64,000 nt of DNA from Deinococcus fonticola (GTDB lineage Bacteria > Deinococcota > Deinococci > Deinococcales > Deinococcaceae): contig NZ_SMMH01000008.1 in assembly GCF_004634215.1 (NCBI RefSeq), forward strand, positions 1 to 64,000, written 5' to 3'. A model generated the notes under the pieces. That model ran no database searches and was not told the DNA's origin. It worked only from the letters and a program-made list of their open reading frames with translations. The position numbers were made by a program, and so were the translations under genes. Position 1 is the first letter of the stretch. Each line of letters begins with the position of its first letter. Of this stretch, positions 27,837 to 37,125 are shown piece after piece.

Positions 27837-27950
27837 GGCACCTCCCGGTGGAGTGAAGCAAGAGGAAAGGTCTCCCCGGCACGGTGCCGGAGCGAAAGGA
27901 CTCGAAACTGGATGGTTGGATTATGCGGGCAGAGATGAACAGGGATTAAG

Positions 27951-28006
27951 CAAGATATCTAGACATCTTGTTCTCGAGTGAGAAGCCGACTCTGATTTGT
28001 CTAGAC
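27951..28006 (+). promoter_or_regulatory. promoter flanked by two TCTAGA-centred palindromes
   Basis: CAAGATATCTAGACATCTTG (27951-27970) is a 20-bp dyad with one mismatched pair. A second dyad GTCTAGAC (27999-28006) has its centre 42 bp further, four helical turns. A promoter reads between them: TTGTTC (27968-27973), 17 bp, TCTGAT (27991-27996). The first dyad covers the -35, the second the start point, as expected for cooperative repression of the acyl-CoA ligase and perhaps of the divergent livG operon. The second site resembles TGGTCTAGACCA-type GntR operators. Confidence 0.6.
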
Positions 28007-28089
28007 CAATTCATGCAGCCTTTAATGGACGCTCGCAAACTCTCGCTAAGCCCATCACTGATAAAAACAGCGGGCGAAATGGAGCGGTT

Positions 28090-29631
28090 TTGAAAACATC
28101 CTTCACTCCACTTGAAGCTGTGCTGCGAACGTTCGCCGTTCACCCGGAACGCCCGGCCGTCGTCGATGGGACTCTGCGGCTGACATACGGCGAATTTGCC
28201 GGGCAGATCTCGAAACTGGTGCAACTCCTGCACAGTCGAGGGTTGCAGGCGGGCGGGCACGTGCTGCTGATCGCCCCGAACCGGTCTGACACGCTGCTGG
28301 CCTTCCACGCCGTGCCCCTCGCCGGCGGCGTGCTTGTCCCCCTGAACCCGGCTTTCGACGACGAAGGGTTGAAGGTGCTGAGCCGGCACAGCGACCCGCA
28401 GCTCGCCCTGGTGGCTCAGGCCCACCTTGAGCGTGTGCAGGACACCCTGAATGAGCTGAACATCCCGATCATTCCCATCTGCACGCCAGATGACCTGAAT
28501 CCGCTCTGGCAGGACTTCATGCCGCAGCCCCTGACACTCCCGGAGAACCTGGACGAGAACGCGCCCATCAGCATCAATTACACCAGCGGCACCACCGCCG
28601 ACCCAAAAGGCGTGATGCTGACCCACCGCAACGTGTTCGTGAACAACGTGAACATGCTGTACCACCTGAACCTGCGCCCCGGAAGCCAGTACCTGCACGC
28701 CATTCCCATGGCCCACGGCAACGGCTGGGGGTGCGTGTGGGCCGTGTCCGCCGCCGGGGCCACCCACGTCATGCTGCGCCGCACCGAAGACCTGCGCCAG
28801 GCCGTGGAAAACGGCATCACTCATCTGTGCGCCTCTCCTTCGCTGATGGGTTCGCTGGCCGACCCGGCTTCGGCTTCTCCCCTGCCCCGCCCGGTACGGA
28901 TCATGCTGGCCGGCACGAGCCCCCGCCCCGGCATGATCGGCGCGTTGCAGGCCCAGGGCTTCGAGGTGCTGCACGGCTACGGCTTGATTGAAACCACCGC
29001 GATTCTGACGATTACCGACCTGTACGAAGAGAAAACCATCGGCCCGGACGCCCGCATCGTGGCGCGGCAAGGCCACCCCATGCTGTTCGGCGGCGAAATT
29101 GCCGTGGTGAGCGAGGAGCATTCGCCCGTACCGCACGACGGCGTGACGCCCGGCGAAATCGTGATTCGCAGCAACGCCGTCATGAAGGGCTACTACAAGA
29201 ACCCACGCGCCACAAAACGCGCCATCAAGGACGGCTGGCTCCACACCGGGGACCTCGCAGTCATTCACCCGGATGGGCGCATGGACATCCTCGACCGCGA
29301 AGGCGACCTGCTGAAAGTCGCGGGACAGCCCATTTCCAGCGTGCAGATCGAAACGGTGCTGTACCGCCACCCCAGCGTGCGCGAGGCCGTCGTGGTCGCC
29401 TCACACACCGGCAGCGGCGACCAGCCCGTGGCCTTCGTGACGCTGCACCCCGGCGCCCAGGTGCAGGGCCGCGAAATCGTGAGTTTCTGCACCCCGCATC
29501 TGCCCGAGTACGCCCTGCCCAGACGCGTCCAGATCGTTCCGGAGCTGCCGAAAACGGCCAGCGGCAAAGTGCTGAAACATGTCCTGCGCGAACAGGTGAA
29601 GGAGAAAAAGACGGCTGTGGGCACGGATTAA
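28090..29631 (+). CDS. AMP-dependent acyl-CoA ligase (fatty-acid/aryl type)
   Basis: About 513 residues. A TTG at 28090 with GGAG at 28081-28084 is the likely start; the frame is open to 27997 but covers the operator there. Motifs: 'INYTSGTTADPKGVMLTHRN' (P-loop), 'GYGLIETTAILTITDLYEE' (A5), 'GWLHTGDLAVIHPDGRMDIL' (A7/A8) and 'LPKTASGKVLKHVLREQ' (catalytic lysine, A10). It resembles medium-chain fatty-acid ligases acting on acids of unknown type. It is divergent from a Liv operon that carries another ligase. Confidence 0.88.
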   Translation: MKTSFTPLEAVLRTFAVHPERPAVVDGTLRLTYGEFAGQISKLVQLLHSRGLQAGGHVLLIAPNRSDTLLAFHAVPLAGGVLVPLNPAFDDEGLKVLSRHSDPQLALVAQAHLERVQDTLNELNIPIIPICTPDDLNPLWQDFMPQPLTLPENLDENAPISINYTSGTTADPKGVMLTHRNVFVNNVNMLYHLNLRPGSQYLHAIPMAHGNGWGCVWAVSAAGATHVMLRRTEDLRQAVENGITHLCASPSLMGSLADPASASPLPRPVRIMLAGTSPRPGMIGALQAQGFEVLHGYGLIETTAILTITDLYEEKTIGPDARIVARQGHPMLFGGEIAVVSEEHSPVPHDGVTPGEIVIRSNAVMKGYYKNPRATKRAIKDGWLHTGDLAVIHPDGRMDILDREGDLLKVAGQPISSVQIETVLYRHPSVREAVVVASHTGSGDQPVAFVTLHPGAQVQGREIVSFCTPHLPEYALPRRVQIVPELPKTASGKVLKHVLREQVKEKKTAVGTD

Positions 29632-29714
29632 CCGCCAGTCAGCAACAACGATGTGAATTAAAGGGGTTTGAACCCATCCCGTTTTCGGTGGTGGCGGCCT
29701 TCCCTACCCGCCAG

Positions 29715-31706
29715 TTACCGCACGTCTTCCAGCGCTCTGGCGGCGTCTTCGATCATGCTGTCCTGGCCGGCGGTCACGAGGCGCCTGAAGTTCAGGGTGC
29801 TGGCGACCTGCGGGGTGACGGTGGGCGCCAGCAGGTTGCCCTGTTCGTCCTGAACGACGGACATGGTAATGCGAAGTTCAGAGCCGTCGGAAAGGACGAC
29901 CCGGCGCACGGCGGTGTTGCCGACGCCGACGGTTTTGCTGCCGAGCGTGGCGGTGCGGGGCCGCCCCTGGAGTTCGCGGGCCAGGAACTCCGCGCCGCTG
30001 GCAGAACTTTCGTTCACGAGAACAGCGAGCGGGCCGCTGTAGCGCACAGGGTTCTTGATGCTGGTGTACTCGATGTTGCCCACCTTTAACAGGCCGTTCT
30101 GATACGTGAAGTTGCGGCGGACAGCGGGTTGCTTGAGCCACAGCGTGGACGGTTGCGTGAAGGCCCCGGCGCTCAGCAGAAATTCCGTGAGTTGCCCCCC
30201 GGGGTTCCAGCGCAGGTCAAGAATCAGGCCCTTGACCTGGTCGGTCATGGCCTTGCGCACGGCGTCGTGAACTTTCTGCCCGGTGCCGCTTTGCTCGAAA
30301 TTGTCGATGCGCACGACCCCGATGCCGTCCGGGCGCAGCGTGTACTGAACGGGCGTGGGCTCCTCCCTGCTGGGGGTGAGGCGCAGGCTGACGGGCTGTC
30401 CCTGCCGGAGAACCGTGAAAGTGGTGAGGCGGGCTTCTTCCGGGAGCTGCTTGTAGTACGAGTAAGGCGTGACCCTGGCCCCATTGATCTGCGTGATGAT
30501 GTCGCCCACCTGAAAGCCAGCCTGGGCGGCGGGCGTGCCGCTGGTCACCTGCCGCACCACCGCGCCGTCCGTGGCGAGCAGCACTTCTAAGCCCAGGTGC
30601 AGCGCCACACCGGGTTTCTCGCGGGCCACGCGGGCGGCCGGCTGGAAGCTCATGTGCGGGTCGGCGACGCGGCCCAGCAGTTCACGGATGACCGGCGTGG
30701 CGGTGGCGGGCGGGCAGGCCGCCTGAGCGCTGCACAGGCTATTCAGGCGCGGTTGCAGGTCGCCCGGCCAGGTGGACGGGTTGATTCTGGCCAGTCCACC
30801 GTACCGCCGCGCGACGTTGAAGATCGCCTCGTCCAGGATGTCCTGCGCGGTCACGCTCGCCGGCTCCGGCGCGACGTTGGAGTGCAGGCGCGGAAGGTCT
30901 GTCGGCGTGCCGGTCAGCGTGAAGTTGCGCAGCGGGTAAGTGTCCGGCGCGGGCGCGTTGAGCTGGATGTCGCGGTAACGTGCCGTGCCCACCTGCTCCC
31001 CGGCGTAATAGATCTGTCCCTGCACCATCCAGTTCACCGGGCCGATATTCTCCCAGGCGGTAGGGACAATGATCAGGCCGTCCTCGTCATCCACGTCCTG
31101 AAAGCTGCGGACAGCCTGCACGCGGCCCGCACTGTCGAGCAGGTAGTCGACACTGTGGTTGTGCAGGCGCAAGCGCAGCACGTCCCCGGTCCGCTTCTGG
31201 CCTTCGGTGATGTCCCACACGTCCTGTCCGGCCAGTTCCACGGTCGCGCCGGGCGTGCGGGCCAGCGCCAGTCCCGCTGGGCCCAGGTCGAACGGCGAAT
31301 GCCACTTGTACACCTCCTTGCGCGGCACCGTCAGCACGCCTGTTCCCTTCGAGGCGAAGTATGCTGCGGTGGGCGTCACGACCGCCTGCGCCTCGTCCGG
31401 TAGGCCGATGTTGTCCATGGTGGCGGCCCGTGCACCGGGAATGTCGTAGAGGATGCGGTCGACTTCGGTGGCTTCAGGGCCGTCCACGTCCAGAAAATGC
31501 GCTTCCAGCGTGAAGAGGGCCGTTTGCAGGCTGTCCGGTGCGGCCAACCCCTGAACGGCCAGCGCGCGCGCAAGGACGCCCGCCGCGTCCCCCGACCCGC
31601 TGAACACCACACCCGCCACATTACTCTGCGTGCTGAGCCCCGGCGGGCTGGGTACCTGGGCCAGCACGCTGCCCAGCAGCGCCAACGCCAGCGTAATGGC
31701 CCGCAT
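29715..31706 (-). CDS. S41-family peptidase with PDZ domain, altered catalytic lysine
   Basis: About 663 residues, secreted: the start at MRAITLALALLGSVLAQ gives a signal peptide and has GGAAGGGG upstream. Residues about 380-460 hold a PDZ domain ('GTPAAQAGFQVGDIITQING'), followed by the S41 core with 'GLILDLRWNPGGQLTEFLL' and the nucleophile loop 'VNESSASGAEFLARELQGR' (Ser near residue 570). Where CtpA-type enzymes have TFGKG, this has TVGVG, so the general-base lysine is replaced by valine; a lysine sits four residues earlier. The long N-terminal part (about 300 residues) is unassigned. It may be a variant or inactive protease, possibly acting on envelope proteins. Confidence 0.82.
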   Translation of the reverse strand: MRAITLALALLGSVLAQVPSPPGLSTQSNVAGVVFSGSGDAAGVLARALAVQGLAAPDSLQTALFTLEAHFLDVDGPEATEVDRILYDIPGARAATMDNIGLPDEAQAVVTPTAAYFASKGTGVLTVPRKEVYKWHSPFDLGPAGLALARTPGATVELAGQDVWDITEGQKRTGDVLRLRLHNHSVDYLLDSAGRVQAVRSFQDVDDEDGLIIVPTAWENIGPVNWMVQGQIYYAGEQVGTARYRDIQLNAPAPDTYPLRNFTLTGTPTDLPRLHSNVAPEPASVTAQDILDEAIFNVARRYGGLARINPSTWPGDLQPRLNSLCSAQAACPPATATPVIRELLGRVADPHMSFQPAARVAREKPGVALHLGLEVLLATDGAVVRQVTSGTPAAQAGFQVGDIITQINGARVTPYSYYKQLPEEARLTTFTVLRQGQPVSLRLTPSREEPTPVQYTLRPDGIGVVRIDNFEQSGTGQKVHDAVRKAMTDQVKGLILDLRWNPGGQLTEFLLSAGAFTQPSTLWLKQPAVRRNFTYQNGLLKVGNIEYTSIKNPVRYSGPLAVLVNESSASGAEFLARELQGRPRTATLGSKTVGVGNTAVRRVVLSDGSELRITMSVVQDEQGNLLAPTVTPQVASTLNFRRLVTAGQDSMIEDAARALEDVR

Positions 31707-31868
31707 GAAGCCCCTTCCGTTCCTTTTCATTGCCGCCCAGCTTAGAGGACAACCCCGTGAGGAAAACGGGCGAAGATGCCAATGCCGGCGGGGTGAATGG
31801 TCTTCACTCTTACCTGCTCCGAGCGACCGAGACGCCATCACTGCGCCAGGCCAAAGTAAGCTGAACGG

Positions 31869-32873
31869 ATGAACCTCCCCACCGTGACCCGTGAGCTGCT
31901 GGAACGCGCCGTGAACGAACAGAACCTCAGCGGGGCCGCGCTGGGCGTCGTGAACCGCCGGGGCGAACAGGTCACGCTGCTGCTGGGGGGGGCGCAATGC
32001 AATCCGGAGCCTCTTGCGCTGGAGCGCGACTTCTGGTGGGATCTGGCCAGCCTGACCAAGCCGCTGTTCACGGCGCGCACTGTGTTACAGGGCGTCGAGG
32101 CTGGGTTATTCGATCTGGATGACCCCCTGAGTCAGTTTTTGCCCGAACTGGGCTGGATGCAGGACACGCCGCTGAAGACCCGCACGCTGAGGCAACTGAT
32201 GACGCACACCGCTGGGCTCCCCGCCTGGCTGCCCGCGTACACCTGGGGCGATGCCGAGACCATCCGGGCGCGACTGATGCAGGAACCCTTCGAGATGCAG
32301 GAACCCGGCCAGGTGGTGTACTCAGACTTCGGATACATGCTGCTGGGCCGCGTGCTGGAAACGGTTCACGGCAACCGCTTAAAGGCTTTCCCACTTGATG
32401 AAGGGCTGACCTTCACCCCTGACCCGGATCGTAGCGTGGCCACCGAACACTGCGCCTGGCGCGGTCGCGTGCTGCGCGGCGAAACGCACGACGAGAATGC
32501 CGCCGCGCAGGGCGGAGTGGCGGGACACGCCGGGCTGTTCGGCACACTGGGCGGCGTGCTGCATCAGGTCAGCCTGCTGCTGAACGGCGGCTGGCTCTCG
32601 GCGGCCGCGCAGGAACTCGCCACGCGCCCCGCCGCTGAAGGCCGCACCACCGCCTTCGTGCTGGCGCAACCCGGCTTCAGCGCCGGGAGCCTGGCCAGCC
32701 CCCACAGTTACGGCCACACCGGCTTTACCGGCACGGGCCTGTGGGTCGACCCGCTGCGCGGCCTGGGCTGGACGCTGCTGACCAACCGCGTGCACCCCTC
32801 CAGGCACACCAGCATCGACATTCAGGGGCTGCGCCGCGCCGTGGGCAATTCCCTGCTGGCGCACCTGCCCTGA
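31869..32873 (+). CDS. beta-lactamase-fold serine hydrolase (class C/esterase type)
   Basis: 334 residues. The catalytic SxxK is S61-L-T-K64 ('DLASLTKPLF'), the second motif is Y151-S-D153 ('VVYSDFGYMLLG'), and the third is 'GHTGFTGTG' near residue 287, all typical of penicillin-binding-protein-like esterases and peptidases. No signal peptide, so a cytoplasmic role such as ester or peptide hydrolysis is likely. The promoter region upstream (31707-31868) is shared with the divergent S41 peptidase. Confidence 0.88.
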   Translation: MNLPTVTRELLERAVNEQNLSGAALGVVNRRGEQVTLLLGGAQCNPEPLALERDFWWDLASLTKPLFTARTVLQGVEAGLFDLDDPLSQFLPELGWMQDTPLKTRTLRQLMTHTAGLPAWLPAYTWGDAETIRARLMQEPFEMQEPGQVVYSDFGYMLLGRVLETVHGNRLKAFPLDEGLTFTPDPDRSVATEHCAWRGRVLRGETHDENAAAQGGVAGHAGLFGTLGGVLHQVSLLLNGGWLSAAAQELATRPAAEGRTTAFVLAQPGFSAGSLASPHSYGHTGFTGTGLWVDPLRGLGWTLLTNRVHPSRHTSIDIQGLRRAVGNSLLAHLP

Positions 32874-32874
32874 T

Positions 32875-33150
32875 TTACTGAACGAGCTCCTGATACTGCG
32901 GGTTCTTCTGAATGTACCCGGCAATAAACGCGCAGGAGGGCTGCACCTTGCGTCCGGCGCGGCGCAGGTCGTCAAGGGCGAACTCGGCCATCTGGCCGCC
33001 CACACCTTCGCCCTCATGCTCCGGGTTCACTTCGGTGTGGGGCATGACCACGTGGTCGCCCCGGTCGACGAATTCCGCGAAACCGATGACCTGGCCGTTC
33101 TCCACGGCTTCGTAGCGACTTTTCTCGATGTTCTTGCGAATCTCTGGCAT
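32875..33150 (-). CDS. small GNAT-like N-acetyltransferase (YjdJ type)
   Basis: 91 residues, the minimal one-domain GCN5-like fold: 'GQVIGFAEFVDRGDHVVMPHTEV' then 'EHEGEGVGGQMAEFALDDLR', which is the acetyl-CoA pyrophosphate loop (E-G-x-G-V-G-G-Q), ending 'CAFIAGYIQKNPQY'. Members of this family are of unknown substrate. It is convergent with the preceding hydrolase, one base apart. Confidence 0.88.
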   Translation of the reverse strand: MPEIRKNIEKSRYEAVENGQVIGFAEFVDRGDHVVMPHTEVNPEHEGEGVGGQMAEFALDDLRRAGRKVQPSCAFIAGYIQKNPQYQELVQ

Positions 33151-33297
33151 GGCGGCAGTCTACGGAGACGGCCCGGCGGGAAAATGAGCCGATCTCAAAG
33201 GTCAGGCACAGAGTTTGCCAGGCCTGGCCTTCACTTTTGCCCGGGTGCACAGAGGGCCTACCGTCCACCGCCAGTTCCCGGAACGTCCGGTCAGGGC

Positions 33298-33326
33298 TTG
33301 CACATCCGGCCTCCTGGGCTTAAGAT
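33298..33326 (+). promoter_or_regulatory. sigma-70 promoter of the anthraniloyl-CoA operon
   Basis: TTGCAC (33298-33303), 17-bp spacer, TAAGAT (33321-33326). The RNA would start near 33333, leaving about 75 bases before the ATG at 33408. Alternating AAGT and ACTT half-sites between 33334 and 33363 could be a binding site for the MarR-type regulator in the operon. Confidence 0.7.
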
Positions 33327-33407
33327 TCTTCATAAGTCAACAATTCACTTCTAAACTAAGTTCTCAGCACTCAGTTTTCAGCCTTGTCGCTCCGCTGTGG
33401 GGAACCC

Positions 33408-35867
33408 ATGTCAAACCCGGATCAGTCAAAACCGGATCAGCCCGCCAACGCCGCTCAGCCCACGCTATCCCCAAAAACCCTGATTCTTGGCGGTGGCCCC
33501 GCCGGCCTGTACTTCGGGCTGCTGCTGAAACTCGCCCGTCCGGACGCAGACGTGACCATTCTGGAGCGCAACCGGGCCGGCGATACTTTCGGGTGGGGCG
33601 TGGTGTTCAACGACCAGACCATCAGCAACCTGATGGACGCCGACCCGGTGAGCGCCCACACGATTTACAGCGAGTTCAACCACTGGGACGACGTGGAAGT
33701 TCACTTCAAGGGCACGGTCACGCGGGCCGGGGGCTTCGGCTTCATCGGTATTGGGCGCAAAAGGCTGTTGAACATCCTGCAAGACCGCTGCCGCGAAGTG
33801 GGCGTGAAGCTGGTGTTCGAGCATCCCTTCGAGGATGTCGAGGAAGAAATAGCTCGGCACCAGCCCGATCTGGTCATCGCCGCCGACGGACTGAACAGCC
33901 GCACCCGCCAGAAGTACGCCGCCACGTACCGGCCCGACATCGACGTGAGGCACAACCGTTTCGTGTGGCTGGGCGTGAAACATAAATACGACGCCTTCAC
34001 CTTCGACTTCCAGCAGACCCCGCACGGCTGGTTTCAGGCACACATCTACCAGTTCGACGCCGAGACCAGCACCTTTATCGTCGAGACGCCCGAACACGTC
34101 TGGAAGGCCGCCGGACTGGAGGACATGTCCCAGGAAGACGGCATCGCGTACTGCGAGCACCTGTTCCAGGGCATCCTGAACGGGCAGAAACTCCTGTCGA
34201 ACGCCGCGCACCTGCGGGGCAGCGCCATCTGGATCAAGTTTCCCCGCGTCATCACCAAAGAATGGGTGCACTGGGAAGAGTTCGGTGCCAGGCGCGTCCC
34301 CATCGTGCTGATGGGTGACGCCGCGCACACCGCGCACTACAGCATCGGCAGCGGCACGAAACTGGCCTTCGAGGACGCCATTTCGCTGGTCGGGCATCTG
34401 AAAAGGAAGGATTTCGCGCTGGAGCCCGCGCTGGAAGCCTACGTGGCCGAGCGCAGCGTGGAAGTCCTGAAAATCCAGAACGCCGCCCGCAACAGCACCG
34501 AATGGTTCGAGCACGTCGAGCGTTACGCCGCCCTGCCGCCCGCACAGTTCGCTTACAGCCTGCTGACCCGCTCGCAGCGCATCAGTCACGAGAACCTGCG
34601 CGAACGGGACGCCGAGTATCTGGGGGGCGTGGAGAGCTGGGTGGCGGAACAGGCCGGGCTGCCTGCCCCTGACAAAACGGGCAAGCCCCTGCTGCCGATG
34701 CTCACGCCGTACACCCTGCGGGACGTGACGCTGAAAAACCGCATCGTCATGAGTCCTATGGCGGTGTACTCCGCGCAGGACGGGCTGCCCAACGACTTCC
34801 ACCTCGTTCACCTGGGGGCGCGGGCGCTCGGCGGGGCGGGCCTGATCTTTACCGAGATGACCTGCGTGCTGCCCGAAGGCCGCATCACGCCCGGTTGCGC
34901 CGGCCTCTGGAACGACACGCAAAGGGACGCCTGGAAACGCATCGTGGACTTCGTGCATGGGCAGGGCGCGAAGGTCGCCATTCAACTCGGGCACGCGGGC
35001 GCAAAAGGCAGCACCCGCCGCGCCTGGGACGGCACCGACCTGCCTCTGAGCGACCCCGCCGAACCTAACTGGCCCCTGATGTCGGCCAGTGAGCAGCAGT
35101 ACCTCGACGGCATCAGCCAGAAAAGCAGCGCCATGACCCGCGCCGACATGGACACCGTGAAGGAGGCCTTCGTGGACGCCACGCGCCGCGCCGACGAGGC
35201 GGGTTTCGACTGGCTCGAACTCCACTGCGCCCACGGCTACCTGCTGAGCAGTTTCATCTCGCCCCTCACGAACCAACGCACCGATGAATACGGCGGCAGC
35301 CTCGACCACCGTCTGCGCTACCCCCTAGAAGTGTTTCAGGCCATCCGCGGCGTGTGGCCGCCAGAAAAACCCATCAGTGTGCGCATCAGCGCCCACGACT
35401 GGGTCGAAGGCGGCATCACGCCCGACGACGCCGTGCAGATTGCGCGCCTGTTCAAGGAGGCCGGGGCCGACATGATCGACTGCTCCAGCGGGCAGGTCAG
35501 CAAAAAAGAACAGCCTGTGTATGGGCGCATGTACCAGACCCCTTTCGCGGACCGTGTACGCAACGAAGCCGGCATTCCCACCATCGCCGTGGGCAACATC
35601 TACGAGGCCGACCACGTCAACAGCATCATCAGCAGCGGCCGCGCCGACCTGTGCGCCATTGCCCGCCCGCACCTGAGTAACCCCTTCTGGACGCTGCACG
35701 AAACCGCCAAGCTGGGCTTTGCCGCGCAGGACTGGCCCAAACCCTACTGGGCCGGCCAGCAACAACTGGAACGCAACCTGGAACGCGAAAAGCAGATGCA
35801 GCAGGCCCAGGCAGGCGCGGACGCGGCCCTGGCCCGCATGAAAGTGGAACTGGAAGGAAGCGTATGA
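33408..35867 (+). CDS. bifunctional flavin monooxygenase / old-yellow-enzyme reductase (2-aminobenzoyl-CoA or salicylyl-CoA type)
   Basis: 819 residues, a two-domain fusion. Residues about 23-400 are a class A FAD monooxygenase ('LILGGGPAGLYFGLLLK', 'LMGDAAHTAHYSIGSGTKLA'). Residues about 425-800 are an FMN-binding OYE barrel ('LLPMLTPYTLRDVTLKNRIV', 'HCAHGYLLSSFISPLTNQR' near 605). This architecture is that of 2-aminobenzoyl-CoA monooxygenase/reductase, which hydroxylates and dearomatises anthraniloyl-CoA, and of salicylyl-CoA 5-hydroxylase fusions. The ligase gene in the same operon favours the former. The ATG at 33408 has GGGGA upstream; it is the first gene and overlaps the SDR by four bases. 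Confidence 0.87.
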   Translation: MSNPDQSKPDQPANAAQPTLSPKTLILGGGPAGLYFGLLLKLARPDADVTILERNRAGDTFGWGVVFNDQTISNLMDADPVSAHTIYSEFNHWDDVEVHFKGTVTRAGGFGFIGIGRKRLLNILQDRCREVGVKLVFEHPFEDVEEEIARHQPDLVIAADGLNSRTRQKYAATYRPDIDVRHNRFVWLGVKHKYDAFTFDFQQTPHGWFQAHIYQFDAETSTFIVETPEHVWKAAGLEDMSQEDGIAYCEHLFQGILNGQKLLSNAAHLRGSAIWIKFPRVITKEWVHWEEFGARRVPIVLMGDAAHTAHYSIGSGTKLAFEDAISLVGHLKRKDFALEPALEAYVAERSVEVLKIQNAARNSTEWFEHVERYAALPPAQFAYSLLTRSQRISHENLRERDAEYLGGVESWVAEQAGLPAPDKTGKPLLPMLTPYTLRDVTLKNRIVMSPMAVYSAQDGLPNDFHLVHLGARALGGAGLIFTEMTCVLPEGRITPGCAGLWNDTQRDAWKRIVDFVHGQGAKVAIQLGHAGAKGSTRRAWDGTDLPLSDPAEPNWPLMSASEQQYLDGISQKSSAMTRADMDTVKEAFVDATRRADEAGFDWLELHCAHGYLLSSFISPLTNQRTDEYGGSLDHRLRYPLEVFQAIRGVWPPEKPISVRISAHDWVEGGITPDDAVQIARLFKEAGADMIDCSSGQVSKKEQPVYGRMYQTPFADRVRNEAGIPTIAVGNIYEADHVNSIISSGRADLCAIARPHLSNPFWTLHETAKLGFAAQDWPKPYWAGQQQLERNLEREKQMQQAQAGADAALARMKVELEGSV

Positions 35868-36631
35868 CCAGCCCCCTTGCCGGCCAGCACGCCTTCGTGA
35901 CCGGCGGCGCGTCGGGCATCGGCCGGGCGACTGCCCAAACGCTCATGCGGGCGGGCGCGAAGGTCACGATTGCGGGGCGAAACGTGGCGCGCCTGGAGAC
36001 AGCGGCGCGGGAGTTGGGCGTTCACAGTCAACAGGTGGACGTAACCGAGGAAACGAGCGTTCAGCAGGCGTTTGAGGCCGCCCGCGCCGTGAACGGCCCC
36101 ATCCGCATTCTGGTGAATAACGCGGGGCAGGCGAGCAGCGCCCCGGCGCTGAAAACTGACCTGGCGCTATGGCGGCAGATGCTGGACGTGAACCTCACGG
36201 GAACATGGCTATGCACGCGGGCGGCGCTGCCTGATTTGCTGGCAGGGGGCGGGCGAATCGTGAATGTCGCCAGTACCGCCGGACTCGTCGGGTACGCGTA
36301 TGTCTCGGCCTACGTGGCCGCCAAACACGGGGTGATTGGCCTGACCCGCGCCCTGGCGCTGGAACTGGCCACAAAGAATGTCACCGTGAACGCCGTCTGC
36401 CCCGGCTACACCGAAACCGAACTCCTCGCGGACGCCGTGCACAACATCATGCAGAAGACCGGACGCAGCGAGGCCGAAGCGAAAGCGGAACTGGCGAAAA
36501 GCAACCCGCAAAAACGCCTGATTCAGCCCCAGGAGGTCGCCGACACCGTCCTGTGGCTGTGCCGTCCCGGCGCGGCTTCTATTACCGGGCAGGCCATTGC
36601 CATTGCCGGGGGCGAGGTGATGACCGGATGA
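35864..36631 (+). CDS. short-chain dehydrogenase, 3-hydroxyacyl-CoA/2-hydroxycyclohexanecarboxyl-CoA type
   Basis: 255 residues, classical SDR. Cofactor site '[20 protein letters not shown]', 'ILVNNAGQ', catalytic Ser '[12 protein letters not shown]' and YxxxK 'YVAAKHG'. The C-terminal '[20 protein letters not shown]' resembles hydroxybutyrate- and BadH-like enzymes. In this operon the natural job is oxidising the alicyclic 3-hydroxyacyl-CoA formed after ring reduction and hydration. ATGA overlaps both neighbours. Confidence 0.88.
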   Translation: MTSPLAGQHAFVTGGASGIGRATAQTLMRAGAKVTIAGRNVARLETAARELGVHSQQVDVTEETSVQQAFEAARAVNGPIRILVNNAGQASSAPALKTDLALWRQMLDVNLTGTWLCTRAALPDLLAGGGRIVNVASTAGLVGYAYVSAYVAAKHGVIGLTRALALELATKNVTVNAVCPGYTETELLADAVHNIMQKTGRSEAEAKAELAKSNPQKRLIQPQEVADTVLWLCRPGAASITGQAIAIAGGEVMTG

Positions 36632-37125
36632 CCACCGAGCCGCTGGATTTCGAGACGCGCCTGGCGCAGGACGACCACCAGGCCATCAAGCTGTGGCTGC
36701 GGCTGCTGACGACCACCACCCTGCTCGAGTCGGCCATTCGTTCGCGGATTCAGGAGCATTCGGAGATGAGCCTGCCGCGGTTCGACCTGCTGTCGCAGCT
36801 GGAGCGCGAACCGGACGGGCTGCGCATGGGGGAACTGAGCGCCCGGCTGATGGTCACGAAGGGGAACGTAACGGGCCTCGCCGATCAGTTGGAACGCGAG
36901 GGACTGGTCGAGCGCCTGAGCGGCACGGACCGCCGCAGCGTGACCCTGAAACTGACGACTTTGGGCCGCGAGCGCTTCGGGGACATCGCGCAGGCGCACG
37001 AGGCCTGGGTCATCGACCTGCTGAGCGCCCTGACGCCGCGCGAACAGCAGCACCTATCGAACCTGCTGGGAAAAGTGAAGACCCACCTCAAAGAAGGCCA
37101 CCTCAAGGAGCGCAAACAGGCATGA
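36628..37125 (+). CDS. MarR-family transcriptional regulator
   Basis: 165 residues. The ATG at 36628 overlaps the SDR stop (ATGA), which is preferred over a longer frame. The winged helix is residues about 55-115 ('[20 protein letters not shown]', '[20 protein letters not shown]', '[20 protein letters not shown]'). A regulator embedded in the operon suggests feedback control; relatives in aromatic CoA pathways are repressors released by the aryl-CoA ester. Confidence 0.9.
   Translation: MTTEPLDFETRLAQDDHQAIKLWLRLLTTTTLLESAIRSRIQEHSEMSLPRFDLLSQLEREPDGLRMGELSARLMVTKGNVTGLADQLEREGLVERLSGTDRRSVTLKLTTLGRERFGDIAQAHEAWVIDLLSALTPREQQHLSNLLGKVKTHLKEGHLKERKQA

Noticed and set aside
33334..33363. AAGT/ACTT half-sites as a definite MarR operator
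   Set aside because: Arms are only four bases with unequal spacing; kept only as a remark under the promoter.
33465..35309. 614-codon minus-strand open frame inside the fused monooxygenase/reductase
   Set aside because: Antisense shadow; the plus strand encodes two recognisable flavoprotein domains across the whole length.
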